Below, piece after piece: positions 1-7,174 of a DNA stretch of 64,000 bases. Within the stretch, counting starts at the first letter, position 1. Every line of letters starts with the position of its first letter. The DNA lies in assembly GCF_039536325.1 (NCBI RefSeq), contig NZ_BAAAYO010000014.1:310001-374000 (forward strand). Direction: 5' to 3'. Below the pieces are notes generated by a model. That model was not told the origin of the DNA and ran no database searches. It saw only the letters and a list, made by a program, of their open reading frames with translations. This DNA comes from Paenibacillus_AB hodogayensis (GTDB taxonomy: Bacteria; Bacillota; Bacilli; Paenibacillales; NBRC-103111). Both the position numbers and the translations under genes were made by a program.

Positions 1-1
1 A

Positions 2-523
2 GGCCGAGCCTTTATGATCGGCGGCGCGATCGGCGGGCTGCTGATCATCGTCATCACGTTTATGACCATTGCGGTGCTTGGCCCGTATTTGACCGTGCGG
101 AACATTTATCCGAGCTTCGCCTTGACCAAGCAGATCAATATCGGCCAGTTTTTGCAGCGGATCGAGGCGCTGCTGGCGATCACATGGTTTTTGACGATTT
201 TCTACAAGACGACGGTATGCTTTCACGTTTCCGCGCTTGGCATCGCGCAGGTGCTAAAGCTGAAAAGCTACAAAACGGTTGTGCTGCCTCTGGGCTTTCT
301 GATCGTCGTCTATGCCTCGATCGTCTACCCGAATATCGTCTACGGCAATCAATTCGCCGGGATGATCTGGACGCCGTACGCCTCCGTACCGGGACTCGCG
401 CTCCCGCTGATTTTGCTCGCCGTCATCGCGCTGCGGAAAAAGGTTCGAGGACGGAGAGGCGGGAAAACCGAGAGCGGCAAAAATGCGGGCGATCAAGGGC
501 GGGCGAACCCAAATTCGTTATAA
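2..523 (+). CDS. Spore germination permease, GerAB/GerKB family (C-terminal part)
   Basis: The window opens inside this gene: the frame is open from base 2 and the real start lies upstream. About 173 codons remain, the C-terminal portion of a multi-span membrane protein. Hydrophobic helices alternate with short loops, and the protein ends in a Lys/Arg/Gly-rich cytoplasmic-type tail. The stretch LTKQINIGQFLQRIEALLAI followed by WFLTIFYKTTVCFHVSAL is typical of GerAB-type permease subunits of nutrient germinant receptors, which sit in the inner spore membrane beside GerAA- and GerAC-type partners. Family full length is about 360 residues, so roughly half is visible. The family call is from pattern recognition; the partner genes, if present, lie to the left of the window. 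Confidence 0.8.
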   Translation, partial: GRAFMIGGAIGGLLIIVITFMTIAVLGPYLTVRNIYPSFALTKQINIGQFLQRIEALLAITWFLTIFYKTTVCFHVSALGIAQVLKLKSYKTVVLPLGFLIVVYASIVYPNIVYGNQFAGMIWTPYASVPGLALPLILLAVIALRKKVRGRRGGKTESGKNAGDQGRANPNSL

Positions 524-597
524 CCAAACGTTCCATGGCATGGCCCGCCGGCTATCGGTTATGCTAGAACTACCTTAGGAAAGGAGTGATGCAAAAC

Positions 598-624
598 ATG
601 AACAAAAAGGTGATTTCGGCCTAA
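598..624 (+). CDS. Possible mini-ORF MNKKVISA
   Basis: Eight codons (MNKKVISA) preceded by AAAGGAG with usable spacing; an in-frame ATG at 589 would add three residues. The stop lies in the palindrome TCGGCCTAAGCCGA, and a perfect hairpin follows about 14 bases later. This could be a leader peptide or chance. No gene downstream on this strand would be controlled by it. Confidence 0.2.
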   Translation: MNKKVISA

Positions 625-637
625 GCCGAGACAGACA

Positions 638-664
638 GACCCCGGCGATTTTTCGCCGGGGTCG
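638..664. terminator. Perfect hairpin, probable terminator after the germination gene
   Basis: The arms GACCCCGGCGA and TCGCCGGGGTC flank a TTTT loop, giving an 11-bp perfect stem. The downstream T-run on the + strand is short (GTTTGAC), so termination strength is uncertain. It lies about 115 bases past the stop of the germination permease and just before the end of a convergent gene. Confidence 0.5.
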
Positions 665-690
665 TTTGACGTTGATTCGTCTGTCGAGGT

Positions 691-936
691 TTACTCCCTC
701 AAAGCGTCTCGCAGCCGACTCGACATGACATCGGCTTGCGCCATACGCAGCTTGCGCAGCTCCAGCTTCAGCCGCTCGATCTCGGCCTGCAGCCGTTCGG
801 CGTTTTCCCGCCCGGCCGCTTCCCTGCGCTCCAGTCCGTCCGCCAGCCGCAGCAGTTCCCCGCGGAGCCTTTCCGTTTCCAGCTCCTGTGCAAGGCTGCG
901 GAGCGCTTCGTAATCGGTATTGCCCGTCTCGTTCAC
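691..936 (-). CDS. Small coiled-coil protein of unknown function
   Basis: An 81-residue hydrophilic protein that is almost entirely charged alpha helix. From about residue 10 to the C-terminus it carries leucine-spaced heptads (ELETERLRGELLRLADGLER, then LQAEIERLKLELRKLRMAQ), which predict a coiled coil. A GTG start at 936 is chosen because AGGAGG lies 8 bases upstream; a TTG further out at 954 would place that AGGAGG inside the gene. There is no signal peptide or membrane segment. I do not recognise the family. It stands alone between the germination gene (convergent) and namA. Confidence 0.6.
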   Translation of the reverse strand: MNETGNTDYEALRSLAQELETERLRGELLRLADGLERREAAGRENAERLQAEIERLKLELRKLRMAQADVMSSRLRDALRE

Positions 937-1044
937 CCGATATCCCTCCTGCAATCCGACAGACAGCGCTTCGGTTGGTCCATCCTTCCCGCTATTGTAC
1001 CATCCGCTCGTACGAATTGCATCCGGTCCGGTCCGCCGGAACGA

Positions 1045-2070
1045 TCAGAAGCCACGACCGTATTGCACAGGCACCGGGGCGCTTTCTTTGCCGGCCACCT
1101 CGCGGATCGCATGAATCGCCCAATACGGATCCCGCAGCATGCCGCGCGCCACGCCGACGAGATCGGCATCCCCGTTGGCGACCGTAGCATCGGCCAAGGC
1201 GGGGTTGTCGAGCAAGCCGACGGCGATAACCGGAACGTCCAGCGCCTCCTTGAACGCTCGGGCGTAAGGCACCTGGTAGCCGGCGTAATTGCCCGGCTTG
1301 CGCTTGCCGGCGGGGCCTTCGCCTCCGGTCGAGACGTGGAATACATCGACGCCGGCTTCCCGGTAATGGCGGGCGATCTCCAGCGAATGATCGAGGCCGT
1401 AGCCGGCGTCTATATATTCAATGGCGGACATCCGCATCAGGAGCGGCATTTCGGGCGGCATCACGCTTTTCGCCGCGCGTATAACCTCTACCCCGAATAG
1501 GGACAAGTCTTTGCCGTACTCGTCTTCTCTGCGATTGAACGAAGGAGAGTGAAATTGATGGATCAAGTAACCGTGAGCCCCGTGAAGCTCGATCGTGTCC
1601 ACGCCCGCTTCGACTGCGCGGCGGACGCCATCGCGGAATTTGCCGACCATCGCCTTCGTCTCTTCCGTCGTCAAAGCGCGCGGCGTCTTCAGACCCGATT
1701 CGGCCGGCACGACGGACGGCGCCACGGGCACCTCGGCATCCTGCGCCTTCCGGCCGGCATGGGCGATCTGAATGCCCACCTTGGCGCCGTGCGCCTGTAC
1801 AGCGCTGACGACCCGGGCAAATGCCGGAACATGGTCATCCGACCAGATGCCGAGATCGTAATCGGATATGCGGCCGTCCGGCTCGATGTCGGTCATCTCG
1901 ATGATGACAAGTCCGCTGCCTCCGACCGCTCGGGACGCATAATGCACCAGATGCCAGTCGGTCGGTTTGCCGTCCTTCGCCACGACCGAGTATTGGCACA
2001 TCGGGGGCATGACGATACGATTGCGGAGCTCCAGGTTTTTGTATGAAAATGGGGTATTCAACCGATTCAT
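1045..2070 (-). CDS. namA: NADPH dehydrogenase / ene-reductase, Old Yellow Enzyme family (NamA/YqjM)
   Basis: A 341-residue flavoprotein that fits the OYE family from end to end; B. subtilis YqjM has 338 residues. It uses NADPH and FMN to reduce activated C=C bonds of enals, enones, quinones and nitro compounds in the cytoplasm. Visible landmarks are the N-terminal RNRIVMPPMCQYS, which contains the redox-tuning cysteine and tyrosine of the YqjM subclass, and ELHGAHGYLIHQFHSP with the paired substrate-binding histidines. The phosphate-binding region of the TIM barrel appears near the C-terminus (GDADLVGVARGMLRDP). ATG at 2070 has AAGGAGG upstream. A TATAAT box and two inverted repeats lie directly upstream, suggesting repressor control, probably by an electrophile-sensing regulator (inference). 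Confidence 0.93.
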   Translation of the reverse strand: MNRLNTPFSYKNLELRNRIVMPPMCQYSVVAKDGKPTDWHLVHYASRAVGGSGLVIIEMTDIEPDGRISDYDLGIWSDDHVPAFARVVSAVQAHGAKVGIQIAHAGRKAQDAEVPVAPSVVPAESGLKTPRALTTEETKAMVGKFRDGVRRAVEAGVDTIELHGAHGYLIHQFHSPSFNRREDEYGKDLSLFGVEVIRAAKSVMPPEMPLLMRMSAIEYIDAGYGLDHSLEIARHYREAGVDVFHVSTGGEGPAGKRKPGNYAGYQVPYARAFKEALDVPVIAVGLLDNPALADATVANGDADLVGVARGMLRDPYWAIHAIREVAGKESAPVPVQYGRGF

Positions 2071-2133
2071 TTTCCTTATTCCTCCTTCGACTTTGTCGCA
2101 GCATAGTGTTCCTGTAACCCCTATTATAAATTC

Positions 2134-2171
2134 ACTACTTCTATTTAGGAAGTAGTAAACTTTTGTTTACT
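2134..2171 (-). promoter_or_regulatory. Two abutting inverted repeats upstream of namA
   Basis: ACTACTTC-N7-GAAGTAGT (2134-2156) has perfect 8-bp arms. AGTAAAC-TTTT-GTTTACT (2154-2171) has perfect 7-bp arms and overlaps it by three bases. A TATAAT at about 2125 for the namA strand lies just downstream, so the first repeat would cover the -35 zone. The layout is that of a repressor operator. Confidence 0.55.
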
Positions 2172-2203
2172 AAGTTACTTTTGATCAAACATAGCTTTTC
2201 CGC

Positions 2204-2254
2204 GAAAAAAAAGAAAACCCGGGCCGCCCTCTCTAACGGACGGCTTCCCGGATC
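2204..2254 (-). terminator. Intrinsic terminator after the thioredoxin gene
   Basis: On the minus strand an interrupted GC-rich stem (CCGGG..GCCG.CC pairing with GG.CGGC.CCGG) is followed by TTTTCTTTTTTTT. It lies 20 bases past the thioredoxin stop and separates that operon from namA. Confidence 0.8.
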
Positions 2255-2274
2255 GTGTCTTGCTCGGTATCGGT

Positions 2275-2598
2275 TTAGGCTTGCGGCAGCGAATTCAAAT
2301 AGTCCCGGATCTGATCCGGCGTTTTGGCGAATTTGCTGTGCAAATGGCCGATTTTCTGTCCGTTGCGGTAGGCGAGCAGGCTCGGAATGCCGCGCACTTC
2401 GTTCTCCTCGGCGATCTCCGGGAACTGCTCCGCATCCATGGCCACCCATTCCTTGTCCGCATGATCGCCGATGACTCCGCCGATGAAACGGTCGAGGTTT
2501 TTGCAATCCGGGCACCAGGTCGTGTAATATTTGACGATCGTCACTTTGTCTTGTCCGGTTAATTCGCGGAACTGCTCCGCACTCGTAATGGTTTCCAT
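2275..2598 (-). CDS. Thioredoxin family protein
   Basis: A 107-residue thioredoxin-fold protein, the usual length of a single-domain thioredoxin. The redox motif is WCPDC, preceded by VKYYTTW, rather than the classical WCGPC. The cis-proline motif is RGIPSLLAY. It should catalyse thiol-disulfide exchange in the cytoplasm; no signal peptide is seen. ATG at 2598 is the start because the upstream frame extension has no typical protein character. Only two bases separate it from the stop of the winged-helix gene before it, so the two are cotranscribed and probably translationally coupled. A strong terminator follows. Confidence 0.88.
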   Translation of the reverse strand: METITSAEQFRELTGQDKVTIVKYYTTWCPDCKNLDRFIGGVIGDHADKEWVAMDAEQFPEIAEENEVRGIPSLLAYRNGQKIGHLHSKFAKTPDQIRDYLNSLPQA

Positions 2599-2600
2599 GA

Positions 2601-3743
2601 TCAGCACCTCAATATCAGCTCGGATTCGTAGTATTCGACCAATCTTGCCGCTTCTTCCTCCAACGCCGCCCTCACCGGAGGACGTACCTTGGACGGCTCG
2701 AACCATTCCACCTTCAGCTCGACCCGGCCTTGCTTCTCCTCCGTCGCCCATGTTCCGGCGAACTTGCCGCCTACGGCGACGACCGGATTGACCCAGCCCT
2801 GGCTGCCGTATACGCGCGATTTGTACGTTTCGGCCAGCACGGACGTCGAACGCTGCGCCAGCGAAACCGTATAAGGATCGAACTGCGGCAGCAGCCGCAC
2901 CGTCCCTTCGGGAATGGCCGCCGAGCGAATCTCCTCGACGGTCTTACGCAGCGCCAGCCCTTCCCGGCCTTCGATGGGAACGGAGACGATTTCTTCCTCA
3001 AGCAAGCGGAACAGCTTCTTCACCTTGCCCGCTTCCATGTCCCACCAGCGGCCGAAGTCCTCGAAGGTCGCCGGGCCGCTGCAAGCGACGTACCGTCGCA
3101 GTGCGCCCAACAAGGCGGACTCCGTCTTCTCCGAATGCTCGATCCACCGCTTGATCCATTGATCCGGCCGTACGAACGTTACGCTTTCCCCTTCGTTCGG
3201 ACCGAAGCAAAGCAGGCCGAGGCTGGCAGCAGGCCGCAGCAGCTCGCTCCAGCCCGTCAGCAGCAGACCGCGCAGGCTCTCTTGGCCGGTATGGCGGGCA
3301 ACGGCATCGGCAAGCCGCTCCGGCGTCTGCGGCTCTTCTCCGAGCACCGCGCCGACACCCTCGGTCAGCAGATCGAGCTGGCGGAGCGTAATGCCTCGCG
3401 CGCCTAGCCAGGAAGGCTTCCGGAAGTAGTCCGGAGCGCTTTCCCTCAAGGCGGACAGGATCAGCGGCAATTCTACCGCGGCGAACAAATACGGTTCCCC
3501 CTGCATCGCCCATGTCTTGGCGAGCGAACGTTCCTCGCCGATCGCTTTGTTCATATCTCCGGCCTTGACCTCTTCGGCTCTTGCCCATACGGCCAGCTCC
3601 GCGGCCGCGAGCGAGCGCGCATGCAAGCCTCCGACCCGACGGGCCAGTTCCGGCCAGTCTGCCTTGTCGGCTCGGCGCAGCAGGCCCTGCCGGTCGTAAC
3701 GCCATGCGGCGACTTGTTCCCAGGTTAACCCTTGTGCGGACAT
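2601..3743 (-). CDS. Winged-helix DNA-binding domain protein, AlkZ/YcaQ-like superfamily
   Basis: A 380-residue protein matching the winged-helix family that includes the DNA glycosylase AlkZ/YcaQ and its many uncharacterised relatives. Supporting patterns are the N-terminal RVGGLHARSLAAAELAVWAR, the mid-protein winged-helix stretch GPATFEDFGRWW, VRLLPQFDPYTV, and the C-terminal VVAVGGKFAGTW. AlkZ-type glycosylases carry a QxQ catalytic motif; the corresponding N-terminal position here reads LHARS, so enzymatic activity is doubtful. ATG at 3743 has GGAGG nearby. It is the first gene of a two-gene operon with the thioredoxin. The family assignment is fairly secure; the function is not. Confidence 0.75.
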   Translation of the reverse strand: MSAQGLTWEQVAAWRYDRQGLLRRADKADWPELARRVGGLHARSLAAAELAVWARAEEVKAGDMNKAIGEERSLAKTWAMQGEPYLFAAVELPLILSALRESAPDYFRKPSWLGARGITLRQLDLLTEGVGAVLGEEPQTPERLADAVARHTGQESLRGLLLTGWSELLRPAASLGLLCFGPNEGESVTFVRPDQWIKRWIEHSEKTESALLGALRRYVACSGPATFEDFGRWWDMEAGKVKKLFRLLEEEIVSVPIEGREGLALRKTVEEIRSAAIPEGTVRLLPQFDPYTVSLAQRSTSVLAETYKSRVYGSQGWVNPVVAVGGKFAGTWATEEKQGRVELKVEWFEPSKVRPPVRAALEEEAARLVEYYESELILRC

Positions 3744-3925
3744 CTTGTATTCCTCCGTTTGTCATCGGCCGCACGTCGTTCCCTCGTTATCGGAGGAGCA
3801 TGCGGCTTCCTTACCGTGTCGGAAGCAAGTATACCACGCTTGTTCGTCGCGCTCAAACCGGTTTCCTCGCGCCTCGGGCCGGAGAGTCGCACAAAGCCGG
3901 GCCTCAAGCCGTTTTCAGACAGCTT

Positions 3926-4435
3926 TCACCGGTACTCCGAAGCATGCAGATCGTCGAGGTTGACCAGCTTCCATTCCTTCGTTCCGTCCCGGGTCAAAAA
4001 CCACGTATCGATGAAAACGTCATTCGGCTCGTAAATATGTTCCCGCGCCGCCCAAATCTCGCTCAGCTTGAACGTCGGAGAAGCGTTGCGGATGAGCAGG
4101 GAAATCGGATAGGAAGGATCGTACGCCTGCTTCTTCGATTCCTTGCGCTTGATCAGCTCGTTCAGTTGGGCGATCAGATGGGCCAGCGAAACCGGGCCGG
4201 CGATCGTTCCGTCGGGTCGCCCGAGCAGCGCCTTCGCTTCCGCGGCGTCGTAGAACAGATGGGTGATCTCCACGCCGAGCTTGCCCCCGCGCGAGTCCTG
4301 CAAAATCGCGTCCGGCCGGTCGTGCTGGTACAAGAGCCGCAGCTTGACGTCGTGCCGCCCGTTGTACAGTCGGATGAATTCGCGCACGGCCGCCCGCTCC
4401 AGCAGCCGTTTCTCGTCGTCGTGCCTTCCGGTCAA
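3926..4435 (-). CDS. Hypothetical protein, possibly nuclease-fold
   Basis: About 169 residues, not recognised. A TTG start at 4435 is preferred because GGAGG (4448-4444) sits 8 bases upstream; the GTG at 4444 overlaps that site. The sequence has no signal peptide or membrane helix. The segment RPDAILQDSRGGKLGVEITH resembles the D...ExK core of PD-(D/E)XK nuclease folds, but threonine replaces the usual lysine, so this is only a hint. It stands alone, transcribed in the same direction as the genes on both sides. Confidence 0.65.
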   Translation of the reverse strand: MTGRHDDEKRLLERAAVREFIRLYNGRHDVKLRLLYQHDRPDAILQDSRGGKLGVEITHLFYDAAEAKALLGRPDGTIAGPVSLAHLIAQLNELIKRKESKKQAYDPSYPISLLIRNASPTFKLSEIWAAREHIYEPNDVFIDTWFLTRDGTKEWKLVNLDDLHASEYR

Positions 4436-4594
4436 GCGCAACACCTCCGGATCGATGTAGTGAGCATAGCTTCTTAATAAGTCTATACTACCACATTCGG
4501 CGGCCAGACCGACGCATTCTTCCGGCGGACGGAGCCCGATTTCAAAAGGCGGTGCTTCCTGCCGCTTCCGGATCGCTCCCGAACCGCACGGCCC

Positions 4595-5074
4595 TCAGTC
4601 TCCTTGCGGAATAGCCGTCTCCCCCGTCCTTCCTAGCCCCGCTATCCCGTAAGGCCGCAGCAGACGGAGCAGCGCATCGTTGCGCTCGGCCTCCCCGACT
4701 ACCTGGATGACGACAGAGCCGGCCCCGGCATCCACCACGGCCGCGCAGCCGAACTTCTCCGCGATTGCAAGAATGTCGGCTCTCGTCCGGCTCTCCGGAC
4801 GCAGCTTGACGAGCATCAATTCGCGCGCCAGCACGGCCCGCCCCTCCAGGCATTCCACTTCAACGACATCGATCAGCTTCCCGAGCTGCCTATTCATCTG
4901 TTCAATCGTGCGTTCGTCGCCGTCGACTGTAATCGTGATCCGGGACAAGCCTTCGCGCTCGGAGCCTCCCACGGTGATGCTCTCCATATTGAAATTCCTC
5001 CGTCCGAACAAACCGGCTATGCGCTGAAGCACCCCCGGGTGATTTTGCGCCAATATCGACAGGCTACGCTTCAT
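4595..5074 (-). CDS. ilvN: Acetolactate synthase, small regulatory subunit
   Basis: A 159-residue small subunit of acetohydroxyacid synthase (branched-chain amino acid biosynthesis). It carries the N-terminal ACT domain (NHPGVLQRIAGLFGRRNFNM, ESITVG) that binds valine for feedback inhibition, followed by the C-terminal small-subunit domain (VKLRPESRTRADILAIAEKF) that activates the catalytic subunit. Length is typical. ATG at 5074 is chosen because GGAGGTG lies about 9 bases upstream; a GTG at 5086 would overlap that site. The start lies 11 bases inside the end of ilvB, so translation is coupled and subunit stoichiometry is kept. Confidence 0.95.
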   Translation of the reverse strand: MKRSLSILAQNHPGVLQRIAGLFGRRNFNMESITVGGSEREGLSRITITVDGDERTIEQMNRQLGKLIDVVEVECLEGRAVLARELMLVKLRPESRTRADILAIAEKFGCAAVVDAGAGSVVIQVVGEAERNDALLRLLRPYGIAGLGRTGETAIPQGD

Positions 5075-6977
5075 ACGCGCCCGCACCTCCTACGATCATA
5101 TCGCTTAACGTTTTTCCTTGCGGCACCATCGGGTACACCAGTTCGTCGCGCGACACGATAAAATCGATCAGCACCGGCCCCGGCGTATCGAGCGCTTCCC
5201 GCCATACCCGCGCCGCATCGGTTTTGTTGTCCGCCCGCAGCCCCTTGATGCCGTACGCCTCAGCCAGCTTGACGAAGTCCGGACTGCCGGACAGATCGAT
5301 ATGGCTGTACCGCCGGTCGTAAATCAGCTCTTGCCACTGCTTGATCATGCCGAGCGTGCCGTTGTTCATGACGACAATCTTGAGCGGAATGTGGTGGATG
5401 GCGCATAGGGCCAGCTCCTGCGAGCACATCTGCATGCCTCCGTCCCCGTTGATCGAGACGACCAGCCGGTCCGGGTTGCCGACCTGCGCGCCGATCGCCG
5501 CGGGAAATCCGAAGCCCATCGTGCCAAGCCCTCCGGAAGTCACAATCGAACGCGGACGCTTGAAACGGTAATACTGCGCCGTCCACATCTGATGCTGGCC
5601 GACGTCTGTCGTGACGATCGCCTCTCCGTCCGTCGTAGCGGACAGAAGCTCGACGACGGACTGCGGCTTGAGCGGGTATTCGGTGTCGTCGTACCTCAGC
5701 GGATGCTCCCGTTTCCACCCGTCGACACGCTCCAGCCAGGCCTCTCGGGCGGAGGACGCCGGATGTTCCGGAGACGGCGAGCCGGTATCCGGCTCGGACG
5801 CTCCCGCCGCTTCCAGGCCACGCTCGCCGGATTGGCGCTCCTGCTCGCGCAGCAGCAGGGCATAGGCGGCGCGCAACGCAGCCTGCGCGTCCGCCTGCAC
5901 GGCAATCGCCGTCGGGACGAGCTTCCCCAGCTCGGCCGCGTCGATGTCGATATGGGCGATCGCCGCCTGCGGGGCGAAGCCGTCCAGCCGCATCGTCACG
6001 CGGTCGTCGAAGCGCGCGCCCGCCGCGATCAGCAGATCGCATTCGAGCAGCGCCCGGTTGGCCGCGACCGTGCCGTGCATGCCGGGCATGCCGAGCCACA
6101 GCGGATGCCCGCTCGGGAAGCCGCCCAGCCCGAGCAGTGTAGTCGCCACCGGGATGCGCGCCGCCTCCGCGAAGGCGAGCAGCTCCCCGCTCGCATCCGC
6201 CGCCACGACGCCCGCGCCCGCCAGCAGCAGTGGCCGGCGAGCGGCCCCGACGGCTTCGACTAGCGCCTGCACCTGCGGCAGCAGGATAGCCTTGTCCTGC
6301 GAAGCCGTATAGCCGGGGATGACGACCTTGTCCGGATAGCGGAATTCGGTGAATTCGGCGGACACATCCTTCGGGATATCGATCAGCACCGGTCCTTTTC
6401 GGCCGGTCGAGGCGATATAGAACGCTTCCCGGATCGTCCGGGCCAGCTCCTCCACGCGTCTTACGCTGTAGCTGTGCTTCGTGATCGGCTGAGTAATGCC
6501 GACGATATCGGCCTCCTGGAACGAATCGGTGCCGATGAGCGTTGTGGCGACATTGCCCGTAATGACAACAAGCGGAACCGAATCCATATGAGCCGTGGCG
6601 ATGCCGGTGACCAGATTCGTCGCTCCGGGCCCGGACGTGGCCAGGCATACGCCGGTTTTGCCGGTCGATCGGGCGTATCCGTCGGCGGCGTGAATCGCCC
6701 CCTGCTCATGGCGGGTCAACACATGCCTAAAGCCCGGATTGTCGTGCATCGCATCGTAAATATACAGGACGGCTCCGCCCGGGTAGCCGAATACGCATTC
6801 CACGCCCTCGAGCAGCAGCGAGCGCAGCAAAATTTCCGAGCCGGTTATCCGATCCGGCTCCAGCAGCCGCTCCCTCCACGCCTCGTCCGCGAGCGTCGGC
6901 ACTGAGTTCCGTACGCCCCCCTGTGTATTCCGTAGATTTTCCCCGGTGCCCGCTGCCGTCGTCTCATTCGTCTTCAT
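5064..6977 (-). CDS. ilvB: Acetolactate synthase, large catalytic subunit
   Basis: A 637-residue thiamine-diphosphate enzyme condensing two pyruvates, or pyruvate and 2-oxobutyrate, in the first common step of valine, leucine and isoleucine synthesis. Visible motifs are GYPGGAVLYIYDA, the cofactor-activating glutamate in TRHEQGAIHAADGYAR (about residue 91), and the ThDP/Mg motif GDGG...NNGTLGMIKQWQ (about 511-543). It is longer than the usual 560-600 residues because of a Gln/Glu/Ser/Pro-rich linker (about 376-411) before the third domain and an N-terminal extension of about 40 residues. ATG at 6977 is preceded by AAGGAGAGGGG. It heads the ilvB-ilvN operon, divergent from the LuxR-type regulator gene at 7175. 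Confidence 0.96.
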   Translation of the reverse strand: MKTNETTAAGTGENLRNTQGGVRNSVPTLADEAWRERLLEPDRITGSEILLRSLLLEGVECVFGYPGGAVLYIYDAMHDNPGFRHVLTRHEQGAIHAADGYARSTGKTGVCLATSGPGATNLVTGIATAHMDSVPLVVITGNVATTLIGTDSFQEADIVGITQPITKHSYSVRRVEELARTIREAFYIASTGRKGPVLIDIPKDVSAEFTEFRYPDKVVIPGYTASQDKAILLPQVQALVEAVGAARRPLLLAGAGVVAADASGELLAFAEAARIPVATTLLGLGGFPSGHPLWLGMPGMHGTVAANRALLECDLLIAAGARFDDRVTMRLDGFAPQAAIAHIDIDAAELGKLVPTAIAVQADAQAALRAAYALLLREQERQSGERGLEAAGASEPDTGSPSPEHPASSAREAWLERVDGWKREHPLRYDDTEYPLKPQSVVELLSATTDGEAIVTTDVGQHQMWTAQYYRFKRPRSIVTSGGLGTMGFGFPAAIGAQVGNPDRLVVSINGDGGMQMCSQELALCAIHHIPLKIVVMNNGTLGMIKQWQELIYDRRYSHIDLSGSPDFVKLAEAYGIKGLRADNKTDAARVWREALDTPGPVLIDFIVSRDELVYPMVPQGKTLSDMIVGGAGAYEA

Positions 6978-7174
6978 GCCCCATTCCCCTCTCCTTTGCG
7001 ATACGGATAAAGTACCATGGCATGAACCGGAGGCGGTACTACCCACAAGGTTAAACCGGTAGTATACTTTGGGATATAAAATATCGTCTACTCAAGCGGA
7101 ATATGGACAACACCCCGACCAGCGATTAAAGCTTGCAAAAAAGAAACCGCGAAGCGGATCAAGGAGGGATCGAC

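Noticed and set aside
736..1500. 254-codon open frame opposite the coiled-coil gene and namA
   Set aside because: It is antisense to two better supported genes, has no ribosome binding site and no recognisable domain.
7021..7060. GGGTAGTACCGCC on the ilvB strand, similar to the T-box antiterminator core
   Set aside because: No terminator hairpin with T-run follows before the ilvB start and no Stem I-like structure is visible upstream, unlike the clear T-box before metG. Probably chance plus a small palindrome.
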